DNA of 64,000 nt from Dehalococcoidia bacterium (GTDB lineage Bacteria; Chloroflexota; Dehalococcoidia; Lucifugimonadales; Lucifugimonadaceae). Location of the stretch: positions 62,001-126,000 of the forward strand of contig JAPYUX010000004.1 of assembly GCA_029940375.1 (NCBI GenBank). The letters run 5' to 3'. A model generated the notes under the pieces. It did no database searches. It was not told the origin of the DNA and saw only the letters and a list, made by a program, of their open reading frames with translations. Numbering within the stretch: position 1 is the stretch's first letter; the number at the start of each line of letters is the position of its first letter. The translations under genes and the position numbers were made by a program. Of the stretch, positions 10,278 through 19,532 are shown piece by piece.

Positions 10278-10961
10278 CTATATTAATAAATCTCTGTAAC
10301 TGTCAATTATATAATCAGGTGGATCAAGCTTTTTAGGATAATTTCTTCTCATTCTTATCCAAGCAGTTTTAAATCCATATTCTTGAGCACCTATGATATC
10401 TGTATAAGGATTGTCTCCAATAAATAAAACTTTATTAATATCTACTGTATTTAACTTTAAAAGTCTGAGAGTTTCTTGAAAAATTTCTATTTTTGGCTTT
10501 GAATGACCAAAAATTTCTGATGCAATGACAAAGTTATATTTGTTTTTTAAACCTGTCGTTTCAATTTTTTTTAATTGATAATCATTTCCATTTGTTACAA
10601 TTCCAAAATTAACATTCTTTTCTATAAGTTTGTCTAAAAATTCAATGACTCCTTTATGTGGTTTTATTACCTTTAAAAAAGTTTCGTAATAGAATTTGTA
10701 AAAATTTTCTAAAGAAATATTAATTTTAGGAAACTTTTTTTTTAATGTTTCAAAGCAATAAGATATATCTATAGAATTATTTGGACATAAATCCCAAAAA
10801 AATTTTAATGTTTCTTTTTCAGTAAATTTTTTATTAATAGCTTTTTGATTTTTGTGGAAAATTTTAAAAATTTTGTTAAAAGCAGTTTCTCTATCAATTA
10901 ATGTATCGTCTAAATCAAAAGCCAACCCTTTAAAATTAGAAATCTTGATTTTTTTCATCAT
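10278..10961 (-). CDS. HAD-superfamily hydrolase
   Basis: A 227-residue phosphatase-type HAD protein. Motif I is AFDLDDTLIDRE with both catalytic aspartates, motif II is IVTNGN, motif III is the Lys in GHSKPKIEIF, and motif IV is FIGDNPYTDIIGAQ. A helical cap domain sits between motifs I and II. The ATG overlaps the SDR stop codon by 4 bases (ATGA), indicating translational coupling. Probably acts on a small phosphorylated metabolite; the family is too broad to name the substrate. Confidence 0.85.
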   Translation of the reverse strand: MMKKIKISNFKGLAFDLDDTLIDRETAFNKIFKIFHKNQKAINKKFTEKETLKFFWDLCPNNSIDISYCFETLKKKFPKINISLENFYKFYYETFLKVIKPHKGVIEFLDKLIEKNVNFGIVTNGNDYQLKKIETTGLKNKYNFVIASEIFGHSKPKIEIFQETLRLLKLNTVDINKVLFIGDNPYTDIIGAQEYGFKTAWIRMRRNYPKKLDPPDYIIDSYRDLLI

Positions 10962-11704
10962 TCTGTTTGTATTGAACCCTTTAAAAGCTTTGCTTCATCA
11001 GAACACATAAAATAAATTATTTTTGCAATATCTTTAGGTTCCACTAGAATTTTTTTAGTATCCAAATACGCTTCTTTATTGCCTGTTATATCTCTTGTAG
11101 TTTCTATCTGAGCATTTTTTAGAGGTGTATCAACAGAACCAGGTAAAATATCATGAACCCTTATTCCATGCTTTGCTAATTTGTCCATAAGAACTAAAGC
11201 AAACCCATGTACTCCTCCCTTAGAAGATCCATAAGCGTATGATGAAGAGCTACCTAGTACTCCTGCCCCTGAACTAGTTAATATGATTACACCTTTTTTT
11301 TGTTTTATCATAATTTCAGAAACGTGCTTAACCATTAAGTAACTTCCGGTTAGGTTTATGCCAATAACTGATTCCCAAATATCATCTGGAAATTTTTCTA
11401 TATCTAATGAAGCCCCTTGTAAAATACCTGCTAAGTTAATTAAAATATCTACACCTCCAAGCCACTGATTTGCAGCCAGAACACCCCCAGAAACTTGATT
11501 AGAATCTCTTACATCTAGGTGCCAGTATCTTATTTCAGATCCCTTTTTGTTCAATTCATTCGATAAGTTTGAACCTTCTGAGTCATTTACGTCAAACAAA
11601 GCTATTTTTGATTTATTTTCAGCAAATAGCTTAACAACCTCTTTGCCAATTCCAGTAGAACCACCTGTAATTATTACTTTTTTATCAGTTAAATCAATTT
11701 TCAT
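10958..11704 (-). CDS. Short-chain dehydrogenase/reductase
   Basis: A 248-residue classical SDR with TGGSTGIG cofactor motif, FDVND after beta 2, NLAG at about 90, Ser144/145 and the intact catalytic Tyr158-Gly-Ser-Ser-Lys162, followed by LPGSVDTPL. It ends a few residues earlier than usual, at GSIQTE, instead of the common GGS.FTV ending, but no frameshift is visible. It sits between an acyl-CoA ligase and a HAD protein on the same strand and is likely an NAD(P)-dependent alcohol or ketone oxidoreductase in that pathway. Confidence 0.9.
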   Translation of the reverse strand: MKIDLTDKKVIITGGSTGIGKEVVKLFAENKSKIALFDVNDSEGSNLSNELNKKGSEIRYWHLDVRDSNQVSGGVLAANQWLGGVDILINLAGILQGASLDIEKFPDDIWESVIGINLTGSYLMVKHVSEIMIKQKKGVIILTSSGAGVLGSSSSYAYGSSKGGVHGFALVLMDKLAKHGIRVHDILPGSVDTPLKNAQIETTRDITGNKEAYLDTKKILVEPKDIAKIIYFMCSDEAKLLKGSIQTE

Positions 11705-11713
11705 TATTTACTC

Positions 11714-11803
11714 TCAGGTAATGTTGTTTTCTTTAGCAATCTTATCAATACCTTTTTGACCCACTTGTTGTGATGGAACCAATCCTGCAACACCTAGAAT
11801 CAT
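11714..11803 (-). CDS. Possible 29-residue peptide or gene remnant
   Basis: A short frame with an ATG at 11803 five bases after AAAGGG encodes 29 residues beginning MILGVAGLVPSQQVGQ and ending KENNIT, then TGA. It fits neatly between the acyl-CoA ligase stop (11813) and the SDR start (11704). The opening resembles the first strand of sugar-phosphate isomerase/epimerase-like TIM-barrel proteins, so it may be the stump of a deleted gene. It could equally be a real small protein or a chance frame. Confidence 0.35.
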   Translation of the reverse strand: MILGVAGLVPSQQVGQKGIDKIAKENNIT

Positions 11804-11812
11804 TTTTTCCCT

Positions 11813-13309
11813 TTAATTGTTAAAATGTTTAGCTACAATTCTTCTTTGGATTTTACCTGTAGCGGTTCTAGGTAATTTATCAGTGAAGTTAATTTTTTCA
11901 GGAACTTTAAAATTTGCTAATGACTTGGAACAAAATTTTTTAATTTCAGATTCTGATACATTAGAATTGGTCACAAGTGCAGCATGAACAACTTCTCCGT
12001 ATTTTTCATCAGGAAACCCATAACACACAGCTTCATCTACAGATGGATGATTTATAAGTATAGCGTCAACTTCTAGTGGTGAGATTTTTTCTCCACCACG
12101 GTTAATCAATTCTTTTATTCTGCCAGTCAAATTTAGATATCCCTCATTATCTAAATAGCCCTGATCTCCTGTTCTAAACCAACCATTAACAAAGGCATCT
12201 TTGTTTGCATCTTCATTATTGTGATATCCACTTGTTACATTTTCTCCTTTTATAACAACTTCTCCTATTTCATCATTGCCTAACATAACTCCAGAATTTT
12301 CCATTGACATTATATTGATTTCTACACCTGTAGATTTGCCTACACTTCCAGGTTTTCTATCATTAGGTGGAAGAGGATTGGAACTCATTTGATGTGAAGC
12401 TTCAGTCATACCATAAGCTTCTAAAACAGGAGCCCCAAATCTTTTTTCTAAATTTATTAAAACCGATGGAGCTAAGGCAGCCGAGCATGATCTTATAAGT
12501 CTAAAAGATTTTTTAGGAGCATTATCATCATCAGCACGTATTAGTAGAATTTGATGGATTGTCGGTACTGCGGAGTACCAAGTAGCATTATATTTTCTTT
12601 GTATTTTCCAAAATGCACTAGCTGAAAATTTTTCGGGGACAACAATCTCACCACCCGATGCTAATGTTGAAAGTGCTACACCTATCAGACCATGGACATG
12701 AAAAAGGGGCATAACTACCATCGCAATATCATTTTTGGTTAGATTGTAAGTATCTATTATGTTATCTAAAGATTTCAGTAAATTTTTATGTTTAAGAGGA
12801 ACTCCTTTAGGCCTACTTGTAGTACCTGAAGTGTGTAGAAAAAGACAAGAATTATTTTCATTTGGGACATTAGTGTCTTTTTGTTGATAAGGCGAGCCAT
12901 CAAATTTTAAATCAAAAGTGTTTTGTTTAAAAGAAACAGTAGCAATAGGTATATTCTTGTTTTTAGCTTCATTAATAACTTGATGACCTTCAGTAGTTAT
13001 CACTAGAGAGGGGTTTATATCTTCTAAATAGAATTTAAATTCTTCGGGGGTGAACTCAGGGTTAAGTGGAGCGGCTATAGCATTGGTTTTAGTAACAGCT
13101 AGAAACGTTATTATAAATTCTGCATTATTTCCTAAAACAATTATAATTGCTCTTTCATTTAAAGTACCGAAAGAATTTAATAAATTAGATGCTGTATTAA
13201 CGTGATTCTTTAACTCTAAATAATTAATCTTATATTTATCAGGGACAGATATAGCTATGGATTTATTTTCACCAGAATCTAAAATTTCTGGAAGAATTGT
13301 TTGGTTCAA
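11813..13309 (-). CDS. AMP-forming acyl-CoA synthetase/ligase
   Basis: A 498-residue ANL-superfamily adenylating enzyme that activates a carboxylic acid with ATP and joins it to CoA. It contains the phosphate loop LHTSGTTSRPKGVPLKH, VMPLFHVHGL, LEAYGMTEASH, the hinge region GWFRTGDQGYLDNEGYLNLTGR, and the C-terminal catalytic Lys in PRTATGKIQRR. Overall it resembles the oxalyl-CoA synthetase/CaiC-type group, but the acid is not determined. The start is TTG at 13309, with AAGGA 7 bases before it. Likely heads the SDR-HAD-aldolase run downstream. Confidence 0.9.
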   Translation of the reverse strand: MNQTILPEILDSGENKSIAISVPDKYKINYLELKNHVNTASNLLNSFGTLNERAIIIVLGNNAEFIITFLAVTKTNAIAAPLNPEFTPEEFKFYLEDINPSLVITTEGHQVINEAKNKNIPIATVSFKQNTFDLKFDGSPYQQKDTNVPNENNSCLFLHTSGTTSRPKGVPLKHKNLLKSLDNIIDTYNLTKNDIAMVVMPLFHVHGLIGVALSTLASGGEIVVPEKFSASAFWKIQRKYNATWYSAVPTIHQILLIRADDDNAPKKSFRLIRSCSAALAPSVLINLEKRFGAPVLEAYGMTEASHQMSSNPLPPNDRKPGSVGKSTGVEINIMSMENSGVMLGNDEIGEVVIKGENVTSGYHNNEDANKDAFVNGWFRTGDQGYLDNEGYLNLTGRIKELINRGGEKISPLEVDAILINHPSVDEAVCYGFPDEKYGEVVHAALVTNSNVSESEIKKFCSKSLANFKVPEKINFTDKLPRTATGKIQRRIVAKHFNN

Positions 13310-13366
13310 ATGATATTCCTTGTAGTGTTATTTTTTAAATAATGTTTCTATAGAATTTATTATTTT

Positions 13367-13762
13367 CTAGCAATCTTTTCTACCCAAATCGGGCATTTCC
13401 TCAACAATTTCTATAGGAGTATTTCTAGCAACAATCAATTCTAAAACCTTATCACCTGTGTTGATAGGTTGGTGCAATGCTCCTTCAGGTACAAAAATAA
13501 AGTCACCTTGAGAAATTTCTTCTTCAATTTCTAAATTGTTACCGTGTAGAAATAACCCTTTTCCTGACAACACATAAATTGCGGATTCACAATTTGTGTG
13601 AAAATGAGTAGTGGAACATCTATCTTTAGGAATACTTGCTATTGCCATATGTATATTTGTTGCATTGCTTAAATTTTTTGAAACACCAGCAAGTCTTATC
13701 ATAGCTCCAGAGTTTATTTCTTCCTCTACTTCATTTTTCTTTGTCACAATTATTTTTTTCAT
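13367..13762 (-). CDS. Cupin-domain protein
   Basis: About 131 residues forming a single small beta-barrel cupin. The metal-binding motif 1 is [19 protein letters not shown] (two His and a Glu) and motif 2 ends in [11 protein letters not shown] prefer the ATG at 13762, five bases after GGAAG, over the TTG at 13786. It begins 44 bases downstream of the tRNA-Ala 3' end on the same strand with no terminator visible between, so it may be read from the tRNA promoter. The function is likely an enzyme (isomerase or oxygenase) or a small-molecule sensor. Confidence 0.82.
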   Translation of the reverse strand: MKKIIVTKKNEVEEEINSGAMIRLAGVSKNLSNATNIHMAIASIPKDRCSTTHFHTNCESAIYVLSGKGLFLHGNNLEIEEEISQGDFIFVPEGALHQPINTGDKVLELIVARNTPIEIVEEMPDLGRKDC

Positions 13763-13806
13763 TTTATCTTCCAATTTATTTATCAATTATGTATAAAGTA
13801 TAATTA

Positions 13807-13882
13807 TGGTGGAGCTGAGGGGGATCGAACCCCTGACCTCATCGCTGCCAGCGATGCGCTCTCCCAGCTGAGCTACAGCCCC
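13807..13882 (-). tRNA. tRNA-Ala (GGC anticodon)
   Basis: A 76-base complete cloverleaf: acceptor GGGGCTG pairs with CAGCTCC, D arm GCTCAGCTGGGAGAGC, anticodon stem CATCG/CGATG around CTGGCAG, giving anticodon GGC, and T arm AGGGG-TTCGATC-CCCCT. The 3' CCA is encoded. The first 12 bases of the gene and about 97 bases of upstream leader are repeated at 21586-21694, on the far side of a 7.6-kb cassette. Confidence 0.97.
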
Positions 13883-13979
13883 ATTGAATTTTTTTGTAAA
13901 CAATATTTAATTATAAATCTCATTTGGCAAAATTATTTTCAATTATATATAAAAATATTTTTCTGAATCATTTAATTTA
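13871..13979 (-). repeat. Direct repeat copy 1 (tRNA-Ala 5' end plus leader)
   Basis: This 109-base segment holds the first 12 bases of the intact tRNA-Ala and the AT-rich leader before it. It aligns end to end with 21586-21694 with about six substitutions and two single-base gaps (roughly 93% by hand count). A TATAAT that could be the tRNA -10 box lies at 13910-13915 in this copy and is conserved in the other. The copies bracket the sulfatase/ABC transporter cassette. Confidence 0.9.
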
Positions 13980-14142
13980 TAGAATATCCATAATTAATTC
14001 ATGGATAATTTTATGGATACTTTATTAGTTAGGGCATTTTTTATAAAAAGTCTAATTTTTTAATTATTTTATTTCTAACCACTTAAAATGAGGATAATTT
14101 GTAACCTTAAATTTTCCTAGTTCAAGTGAATTTAAATCTAAT
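13980..14142. other. AT-rich non-coding left edge of cassette
   Basis: The remainder of the gap between the direct repeat and the sulfatase stop is non-coding. It contains a small inverted repeat (ATCCAT...ATGGAT, about 13986-14006) and another ATGGAT copy, but no convincing terminator with a T-tract, no tRNA and no integrase or transposase fragment that I can recognise. Confidence 0.5.
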
Positions 14143-15660
14143 TTATTTATCTAATCTTGTAGAGTCTTTTGCTGGGTCAAGGTTCCATCTTAGCGTATCC
14201 TCCGGATCAGTATTTCTTGCCCAGTCTTGCTGTATTTTTTGTTCACCTTTAAGAACAATCATTCTTTTATGAATTTTTTTAGGATCCCAATTTTTAAGCA
14301 CAAGATCTAATAATTCCTTTTTCTTATTTAAATAATTATTATCCTTTGAAAGATCATTCAATTCATTAGGATCATTTTTTAAATCAAAAAGTTCTACATC
14401 ATAACCATGATAGTAAATCAATTTAAAATTATCTTTTCTGACCATCCTATTTTGCACACCACCTTCTTTTGCGTGTACATCATTGCCCATTAGATTTCCC
14501 GAAAAGTCATTAATGGAAGAATCGTCCATGCAGTATTCAGAAAATGCCAAATTATCCCATTTATTTTTAATTGGATCCTGCAAATGTTTTAATAAACTTT
14601 TTCCATTTGACCTAGGTAATTCTGGAGAATTTGAAGCATCAAGCATAGTTGCCATCAAATCATATTGATTTATTACTGTATCCAATATTTGTTTATCAGG
14701 AATATGGCCTGGCCAAGAGATAATTGCAGGAACCTTAACTGAATTTTCGTAAAATGTTTGCTTCCACCACAACCCATGTTCGCCTAGTTGTTCTCCATGA
14801 TCAGATGTATATACGATCATTGTATTTTCCATCAACCCATTTCTATCTAGTGCATCTAAAATATCTCCAATAATTTTATCCATCCTATCCACCAAAGCGT
14901 AGTAAGCAATTCTGCACCTTATAATTTCCTCTTTAGAAACTTCCTCACTGCCTGTTTGTTGGCGCCACCATTGTATGTAAGGATGACATTTGTCCAAAGG
15001 TTTTGCTGGATTTTTTGGCATTCCTACCTTATCTGCATATTTTTCATAATCTTCTTTTGAAGCTATAAATGGTTGATGAGGAAGCATAAGCCCTATAGAA
15101 AGTGAAATAGGATTATTGTTATCTCTTTTTCCAATATCATCTATATATTTTACTGCCTCTGAAGAAACTATTTCATCATGAACTTGATATGCAGTTTGGC
15201 CAATTCCTGACTCTTTAAGACTTATTCTTTTAGGTCCAGCTGTGCCCAATAACTCACCATGTGTTCCTGGGTCTCTTGGAGAACCTAAATGATTAAGACT
15301 ATGATCTCCTACCAATCTCTCTGTAAAACCATGATATTGATCAGATCCATTAAAATGCATCCTGCCGACCTGAACGGGATTATATTTATTAGCTCCTAAC
15401 GAATGAGCATAGGTAGGGATAGCAGAATTTAGTATTTGGTCATTTGTCCATACCTCAGTTTCACAAGGATTAAGACCAGTTATTGCAGACATTCTAGAAG
15501 GTACACAAATTGGAGATGCAGCATAAGCGTTAGTAATGATTGTTCCAGAATTTGCAAGTTTATCCAGATTTGGCGTTTCTACTATATCATCTCCAGCGCA
15601 ACCGATAATTTCTGGATTGTGCTGATCAGATTGTATGTATATTATGTTTGGTTTTTCCAT
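14143..15660 (-). CDS. Cytosolic type I sulfatase
   Basis: A 505-residue formylglycine-dependent sulfatase. The signature is ICVPSRMSAITGL with Cys52-x-Pro54-Ser-Arg56, the site converted to formylglycine. Metal ligands appear in YIQSDQH (Asp12) and in the later TSDHGEQLGEHGLWWKQ segment. No signal peptide is present, so it acts in the cytoplasm, like choline-sulfatase-type enzymes. It starts 26 bases after the last ABC gene on the same strand, so it probably releases sulfate from a compound brought in by that importer. No formylglycine-generating enzyme is encoded nearby. The exact substrate is unknown. Confidence 0.92.
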   Translation of the reverse strand: MEKPNIIYIQSDQHNPEIIGCAGDDIVETPNLDKLANSGTIITNAYAASPICVPSRMSAITGLNPCETEVWTNDQILNSAIPTYAHSLGANKYNPVQVGRMHFNGSDQYHGFTERLVGDHSLNHLGSPRDPGTHGELLGTAGPKRISLKESGIGQTAYQVHDEIVSSEAVKYIDDIGKRDNNNPISLSIGLMLPHQPFIASKEDYEKYADKVGMPKNPAKPLDKCHPYIQWWRQQTGSEEVSKEEIIRCRIAYYALVDRMDKIIGDILDALDRNGLMENTMIVYTSDHGEQLGEHGLWWKQTFYENSVKVPAIISWPGHIPDKQILDTVINQYDLMATMLDASNSPELPRSNGKSLLKHLQDPIKNKWDNLAFSEYCMDDSSINDFSGNLMGNDVHAKEGGVQNRMVRKDNFKLIYYHGYDVELFDLKNDPNELNDLSKDNNYLNKKKELLDLVLKNWDPKKIHKRMIVLKGEQKIQQDWARNTDPEDTLRWNLDPAKDSTRLDK

Positions 15661-15686
15661 GATTTCTCCTTATTTGAATTAATAAT

Positions 15687-16664
15687 TTATTTACAATTTA
15701 CACAACATTTATCTACCCAATGATCTGGCTCTATCTCAATAAGACCCATTTCAGATTTTCCATCCTTACAATCACTGGTAGGATTTGGACATCTTGTTCT
15801 AAAAACACAACCTGCAGGTGGGTTAGATGCACTTGGAATATCACCTTTAATAGGAATGAACTTCTTCTTTCTTTCGATTTTCGGATCCGGTACAGGTATA
15901 GAGTTTATGAGGATTTTTGTATAAGGGTGCATGGGATTAGAAAAAATTGTCTCACTATCAGCCATTTCTACAATTTTGCCTAGATACATTACTCCAATCT
16001 TTAAGCTAAGGTATTTAACAACTGACAAATCATGGGCAATGAACAAATATGAAATATTTAACTTCTTTTGTAAATCCTTTAATAAGTTCAAAATTTGTGC
16101 TTGAACAGAAACATCCAGTGCTGACACAGGCTCATCACAAATTATTAACTTGGGATTAGTAGATATTGCTCTAGCTATTCCAATTCTTTGCCTTTGCCCT
16201 CCACTAAATTCATGAGGAAATCTATTATCCATTCTATTATCTAAACCGACCATCTTTAGTAAATTTTTTACATCCTCTTCAACATCTTTTTTACCTTGAA
16301 CACGTAAAGGTTCCGCAATAATATCTTTAATCTTCATTCTTGGATTCAGAGAACTATAAGGATCCTGAAATATAGCCCCAATTTGCTTTTGCTTGCTTCT
16401 TAATTTTGAACCTTTCAATTTTAATAAATTTTCTTCTTCAAGGTTTATTTCACCAGAATTTGACTTCACAAGATTTAGTATTGCTCTTGCTACTGTACTT
16501 TTCCCAGAACCACTTTCGCCAACCAACCCAAATGTCTCTCCTTGATTAATATCAATATTTAACCCATTAACAGCTTTTACAATATTTTTACCAGTAAAAA
16601 ATGAACGAGATGATTCATAAAAAACTTTTAAATCTTTGATTTCTAGAATTTTTTTATTACTCAA
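15687..16664 (-). CDS. Oligopeptide/dipeptide-type ABC transporter ATPase (DppF-like)
   Basis: A 325-residue ABC ATPase of the Opp/Dpp group, with Walker A GLVGESGSGKST, Q-loop IFQDPYSSLNPR, signature HEFSGGQRQRIGIARA and Walker B LIICDEPVSALD. The C-terminal oligopeptide-transporter extension has GCVFRTRCPNPTSDCKDG, which in some relatives binds a cluster. Its last 41 residues are almost the same as those of the adjacent ATPase and end DKCCVNCK. Energises the import complex together with the next gene. Confidence 0.93.
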   Translation of the reverse strand: MSNKKILEIKDLKVFYESSRSFFTGKNIVKAVNGLNIDINQGETFGLVGESGSGKSTVARAILNLVKSNSGEINLEEENLLKLKGSKLRSKQKQIGAIFQDPYSSLNPRMKIKDIIAEPLRVQGKKDVEEDVKNLLKMVGLDNRMDNRFPHEFSGGQRQRIGIARAISTNPKLIICDEPVSALDVSVQAQILNLLKDLQKKLNISYLFIAHDLSVVKYLSLKIGVMYLGKIVEMADSETIFSNPMHPYTKILINSIPVPDPKIERKKKFIPIKGDIPSASNPPAGCVFRTRCPNPTSDCKDGKSEMGLIEIEPDHWVDKCCVNCK

Positions 16665-16674
16665 AATACTTTCC

Positions 16675-17664
16675 TCATTTACAATTTACACAACATTTAT
16701 CTACTAAATGCCCAGGCTCTACTTCTATCAAACCCATTTCTGATTTTCCATCCTTACAATTATTAGTAGGATTAGGGCATCTTGTTTTAAAAATACAACC
16801 TTCATTAAATTCAGCCAGATTAGGAACTTCTCCTTTAATTGTTGGGAGCTCTATATTAGGATCCAAATCTAACCTAGGGACTGAATTCAACAGGCCTGCA
16901 GTGTAAGGATGTTTTGGGTTATAAAAAATTTCATCTGTAGTCCCCGATTCTATTAAATGACCTGCATACATTACATTTATCTTGTGAGCATATCTAGCTA
17001 AAATTCCAAGATTATGAGTAATCAATATTACTGAAGTACCTAATTCATTTGATAACTTTTGAATTAATTCTAAAATCTGTGCTTGAATTGTTACGTCCAG
17101 TGCAGTGGTAGGTTCGTCTGCAATTAATATTTTAGGTTTACAACTTAAAGCTATTGCTATCATAATCCTTTGCCTTTGCCCTCCACTTAATTTGTGCGGA
17201 TAATCATTAATTCTTAATTCTGGATCAGTAAGACCCACAAGCTTAAGTAAGTCGATAGCCTCATTAATAGCTTCTTCTTTACTCATATCTTGGTGCAACT
17301 CAAGAATCTCAGTTATTTGCTTGCCTATTGTCAGAACAGGATTAAGAGAAGTCATTGGTTCTTGAAAAATCATGCCTATTTCTTTGCCTCTTACTTTTTC
17401 CATATCAGATTCTGAAAATTTTAATAAATCTTTTCCTTCTAGAAATATCTCACCGCCTAAAATTTTGCCAGGTGGATCAGGGACTAACCCCATTAAAGAC
17501 AATGCAGTAACACTTTTTCCGCATCCACTTTCTCCTACCAACCCAACTATTTCTCCTGGGCTTAAATTAAATGAGATATCATTTACAACTGTTACATCTT
17601 TGCCCTCTACGTTAAATGCAGTTCTAAGATTTTTTACATCTAATAATTTATAATTATTCTTCAT
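16675..17664 (-). CDS. Oligopeptide/dipeptide-type ABC transporter ATPase (DppD-like)
   Basis: A 329-residue partner ATPase: Walker A GLVGESGCGKSV, Q-loop IFQEPMTSLNPV, signature HKLSGGQRQRIMIAIA and Walker B ILIADEPTTALD. It has the same Cys-containing tail as DppF (GCIFKTRCPNPTNNCKDG and ending DKCCVNCK). It begins 2 bases after dppC and ends 10 bases before dppF, within one operon. In a complete importer the two ATPases form a heterodimer under the DppB/DppC pore. Confidence 0.93.
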   Translation of the reverse strand: MKNNYKLLDVKNLRTAFNVEGKDVTVVNDISFNLSPGEIVGLVGESGCGKSVTALSLMGLVPDPPGKILGGEIFLEGKDLLKFSESDMEKVRGKEIGMIFQEPMTSLNPVLTIGKQITEILELHQDMSKEEAINEAIDLLKLVGLTDPELRINDYPHKLSGGQRQRIMIAIALSCKPKILIADEPTTALDVTIQAQILELIQKLSNELGTSVILITHNLGILARYAHKINVMYAGHLIESGTTDEIFYNPKHPYTAGLLNSVPRLDLDPNIELPTIKGEVPNLAEFNEGCIFKTRCPNPTNNCKDGKSEMGLIEVEPGHLVDKCCVNCK

Positions 17665-17666
17665 AA

Positions 17667-18500
17667 CTAATCTTTAATCTCTCCTTTTAATTTAGGATCT
17701 AATCTGTCTCTAAGTTCATCGCCAATTAAATTGAATGCCATAATAGTCACAGTTAAGGCGATTCCAGGAAAAACTGCAATCCACCATAGTGGTCTTAAAT
17801 AATTCTCTGCAACTACTGCCATCATACTTCCCCAAGTAGGCTCATTAGGTGTAATTCCCAATCCAAGGAAGCTCAATGTAGCTTCTGTAAATATTGCACC
17901 TCCAAGGCTAGCGCTAGCAATTACAAGAAGAGGCGCAATGCATTGGGGAGCAATATGTCTAGAAATAATAATTATAGGGTGAACTCCCATAGCTTTTGCA
18001 GCCTCTACATATGGCATATTTTTTATTGATAAAACTGAAGACCTTATAATTCTTACAGTACCTGCTATGCCTCCAACTGCAATAGCAATAATTACAGTAA
18101 TTTTTCCACTACCTAGTCCAGCTAATAGTAATAATGCTAGTATCAATCCTGGTATTGATAACATAATCTCTACAATTCTTTCTGTAACCAGATCAAACCA
18201 TCCTCCAAAATAACCTGAAGCTAATCCCCAAGCAAACCCAATAGTTTTTGAAAGGATGACGGCAGCAAATGCTATAATTAAGGTGGTTCTTACACCATAA
18301 ATGACTCTACTTGCAATATCTCTTCCAACATAATCAGTTCCCATAATATGATCTCTGCTCGGCGGGGATCTTAATGCATCATAATTGGCTTTTTGAGGGT
18401 CCATAGGTGCAATTTGCGACGGAAAAATAGCAAGAATTAACAAAATAGAAAGAATTAAGATTGAAAAAAAAGTTAATGGATTTTTTAATAAATTAGTCAT
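17667..18500 (-). CDS. ABC transporter permease (DppC-like)
   Basis: About 277 residues with an N-terminal membrane helix, then a periplasmic loop (MGTDYVGRDIASRVIYG, typical of DppC/OppC) and five further membrane segments. The cytoplasmic coupling helix reads VEAAKAMGVHPIIIISRH. I chose the ATG at 18500 because AAGGA lies 6 bases before it and it overlaps the dppB stop by 8 bases; a TTG at 18518 is the alternative. Forms the membrane channel with DppB. Confidence 0.92.
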   Translation of the reverse strand: MTNLLKNPLTFFSILILSILLILAIFPSQIAPMDPQKANYDALRSPPSRDHIMGTDYVGRDIASRVIYGVRTTLIIAFAAVILSKTIGFAWGLASGYFGGWFDLVTERIVEIMLSIPGLILALLLLAGLGSGKITVIIAIAVGGIAGTVRIIRSSVLSIKNMPYVEAAKAMGVHPIIIISRHIAPQCIAPLLVIASASLGGAIFTEATLSFLGLGITPNEPTWGSMMAVVAENYLRPLWWIAVFPGIALTVTIMAFNLIGDELRDRLDPKLKGEIKD

Positions 18501-19452
18501 ATCTAATCCTTGGATCAATTAATGAATAACTAATGTCAACTAATAAGTTTATTAATATAAAAAGGAAAGCAAATATCAAAACTAAATTCTGGATTATCAT
18601 CCAGTCTCTGTCGGCAAGTCCCTGCGCAAGAAGTACTCCAAGGCCAGGTATTGATAAAGCAGCTTCTACAGCAATTACACCTGAAAGTAAATTTCCAAAT
18701 TGTAAGCCTGAAATTGTTACAACAGGAATAAGTGCATTTTTTAAAACATGCCTATTAATAATAGTTCTTTTTGTAAGCCCTTTTGATTTTGCAGTTCGCA
18801 CATAATCTTCTCTAATTACCTCTAAAATACTAGATCTTGCCATTCTAGCTACTACAGCTGCCATTCCTGTTCCAATAGCTACTGCTGCAGGCAAGGCTAC
18901 ATACAAACTCTGTATAGGGTTTTGCCAAAAAAATATTACTTCTACTGGCGGCCTCCATGTAAAAACAAGTACGAAGAAAATTAAAAATCCTAAGGCTGCA
19001 TAAAAAGAAGGAATTGCTAAAAACAAAATTACAATTCCTCTAGAAATATAATCCCTAAGACTATTCCTGTTTATTGCTGCTAAAATACCTACTGGAAGTC
19101 CAATTATCCATGAAATAATTAAAGACAATACAGCTATTTCTAAAGTCATGGGCGCACGTCTTCTTACGTGCTCCCCAACGGAAATTTTTGTCCAAAATGA
19201 ATAGCCTAAGTCTCCAGCAACAACATCTTTCATCCACCCTAAATATTGTATATGTAATGGCCTGTTAAGCCCTAGACTCTCTTCAATTGATTCTACTTGT
19301 GCGTCGGTAAAAACTAATGCTCCAGTTTCATCAGTAACCATAGCATCAACTACATCTCCAGGGAGTATTCTCATGAAAAAGAAAATTAAAATACTTACAC
19401 CAATTAGTGTAGGTATAGATAACGATATTCGCCTAAAGATATATTTATACAT
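18493..19452 (-). CDS. ABC transporter permease (DppB-like)
   Basis: A 319-residue permease with an N-terminal helix, the family-typical segment RILPGDVVDAMV, the periplasmic QYLGWMKDVVAGDLGYSFWT, and five more helices. The coupling helix is YVRTAKSKGLTKRTIINRH, and the C-terminus ends in SLIDPRIRYD. It lies 80 bases downstream of the binding protein and overlaps the dppC start. With DppC it forms the translocation pore. Confidence 0.93.
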   Translation of the reverse strand: MYKYIFRRISLSIPTLIGVSILIFFFMRILPGDVVDAMVTDETGALVFTDAQVESIEESLGLNRPLHIQYLGWMKDVVAGDLGYSFWTKISVGEHVRRRAPMTLEIAVLSLIISWIIGLPVGILAAINRNSLRDYISRGIVILFLAIPSFYAALGFLIFFVLVFTWRPPVEVIFFWQNPIQSLYVALPAAVAIGTGMAAVVARMARSSILEVIREDYVRTAKSKGLTKRTIINRHVLKNALIPVVTISGLQFGNLLSGVIAVEAALSIPGLGVLLAQGLADRDWMIIQNLVLIFAFLFILINLLVDISYSLIDPRIRYD

Positions 19453-19532
19453 ATAAAATTAAAAAAGTTATAAAAATTCATTAGCAGGGATAGGATTATT
19501 CATACCCCTGCATAATGAAAGATGAAGCGTAG

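Noticed and set aside
15436-15983. Plus-strand frames opposite the sulfatase start and DppF
   Set aside because: Shadows of strongly supported genes, with no homology and no start signals.
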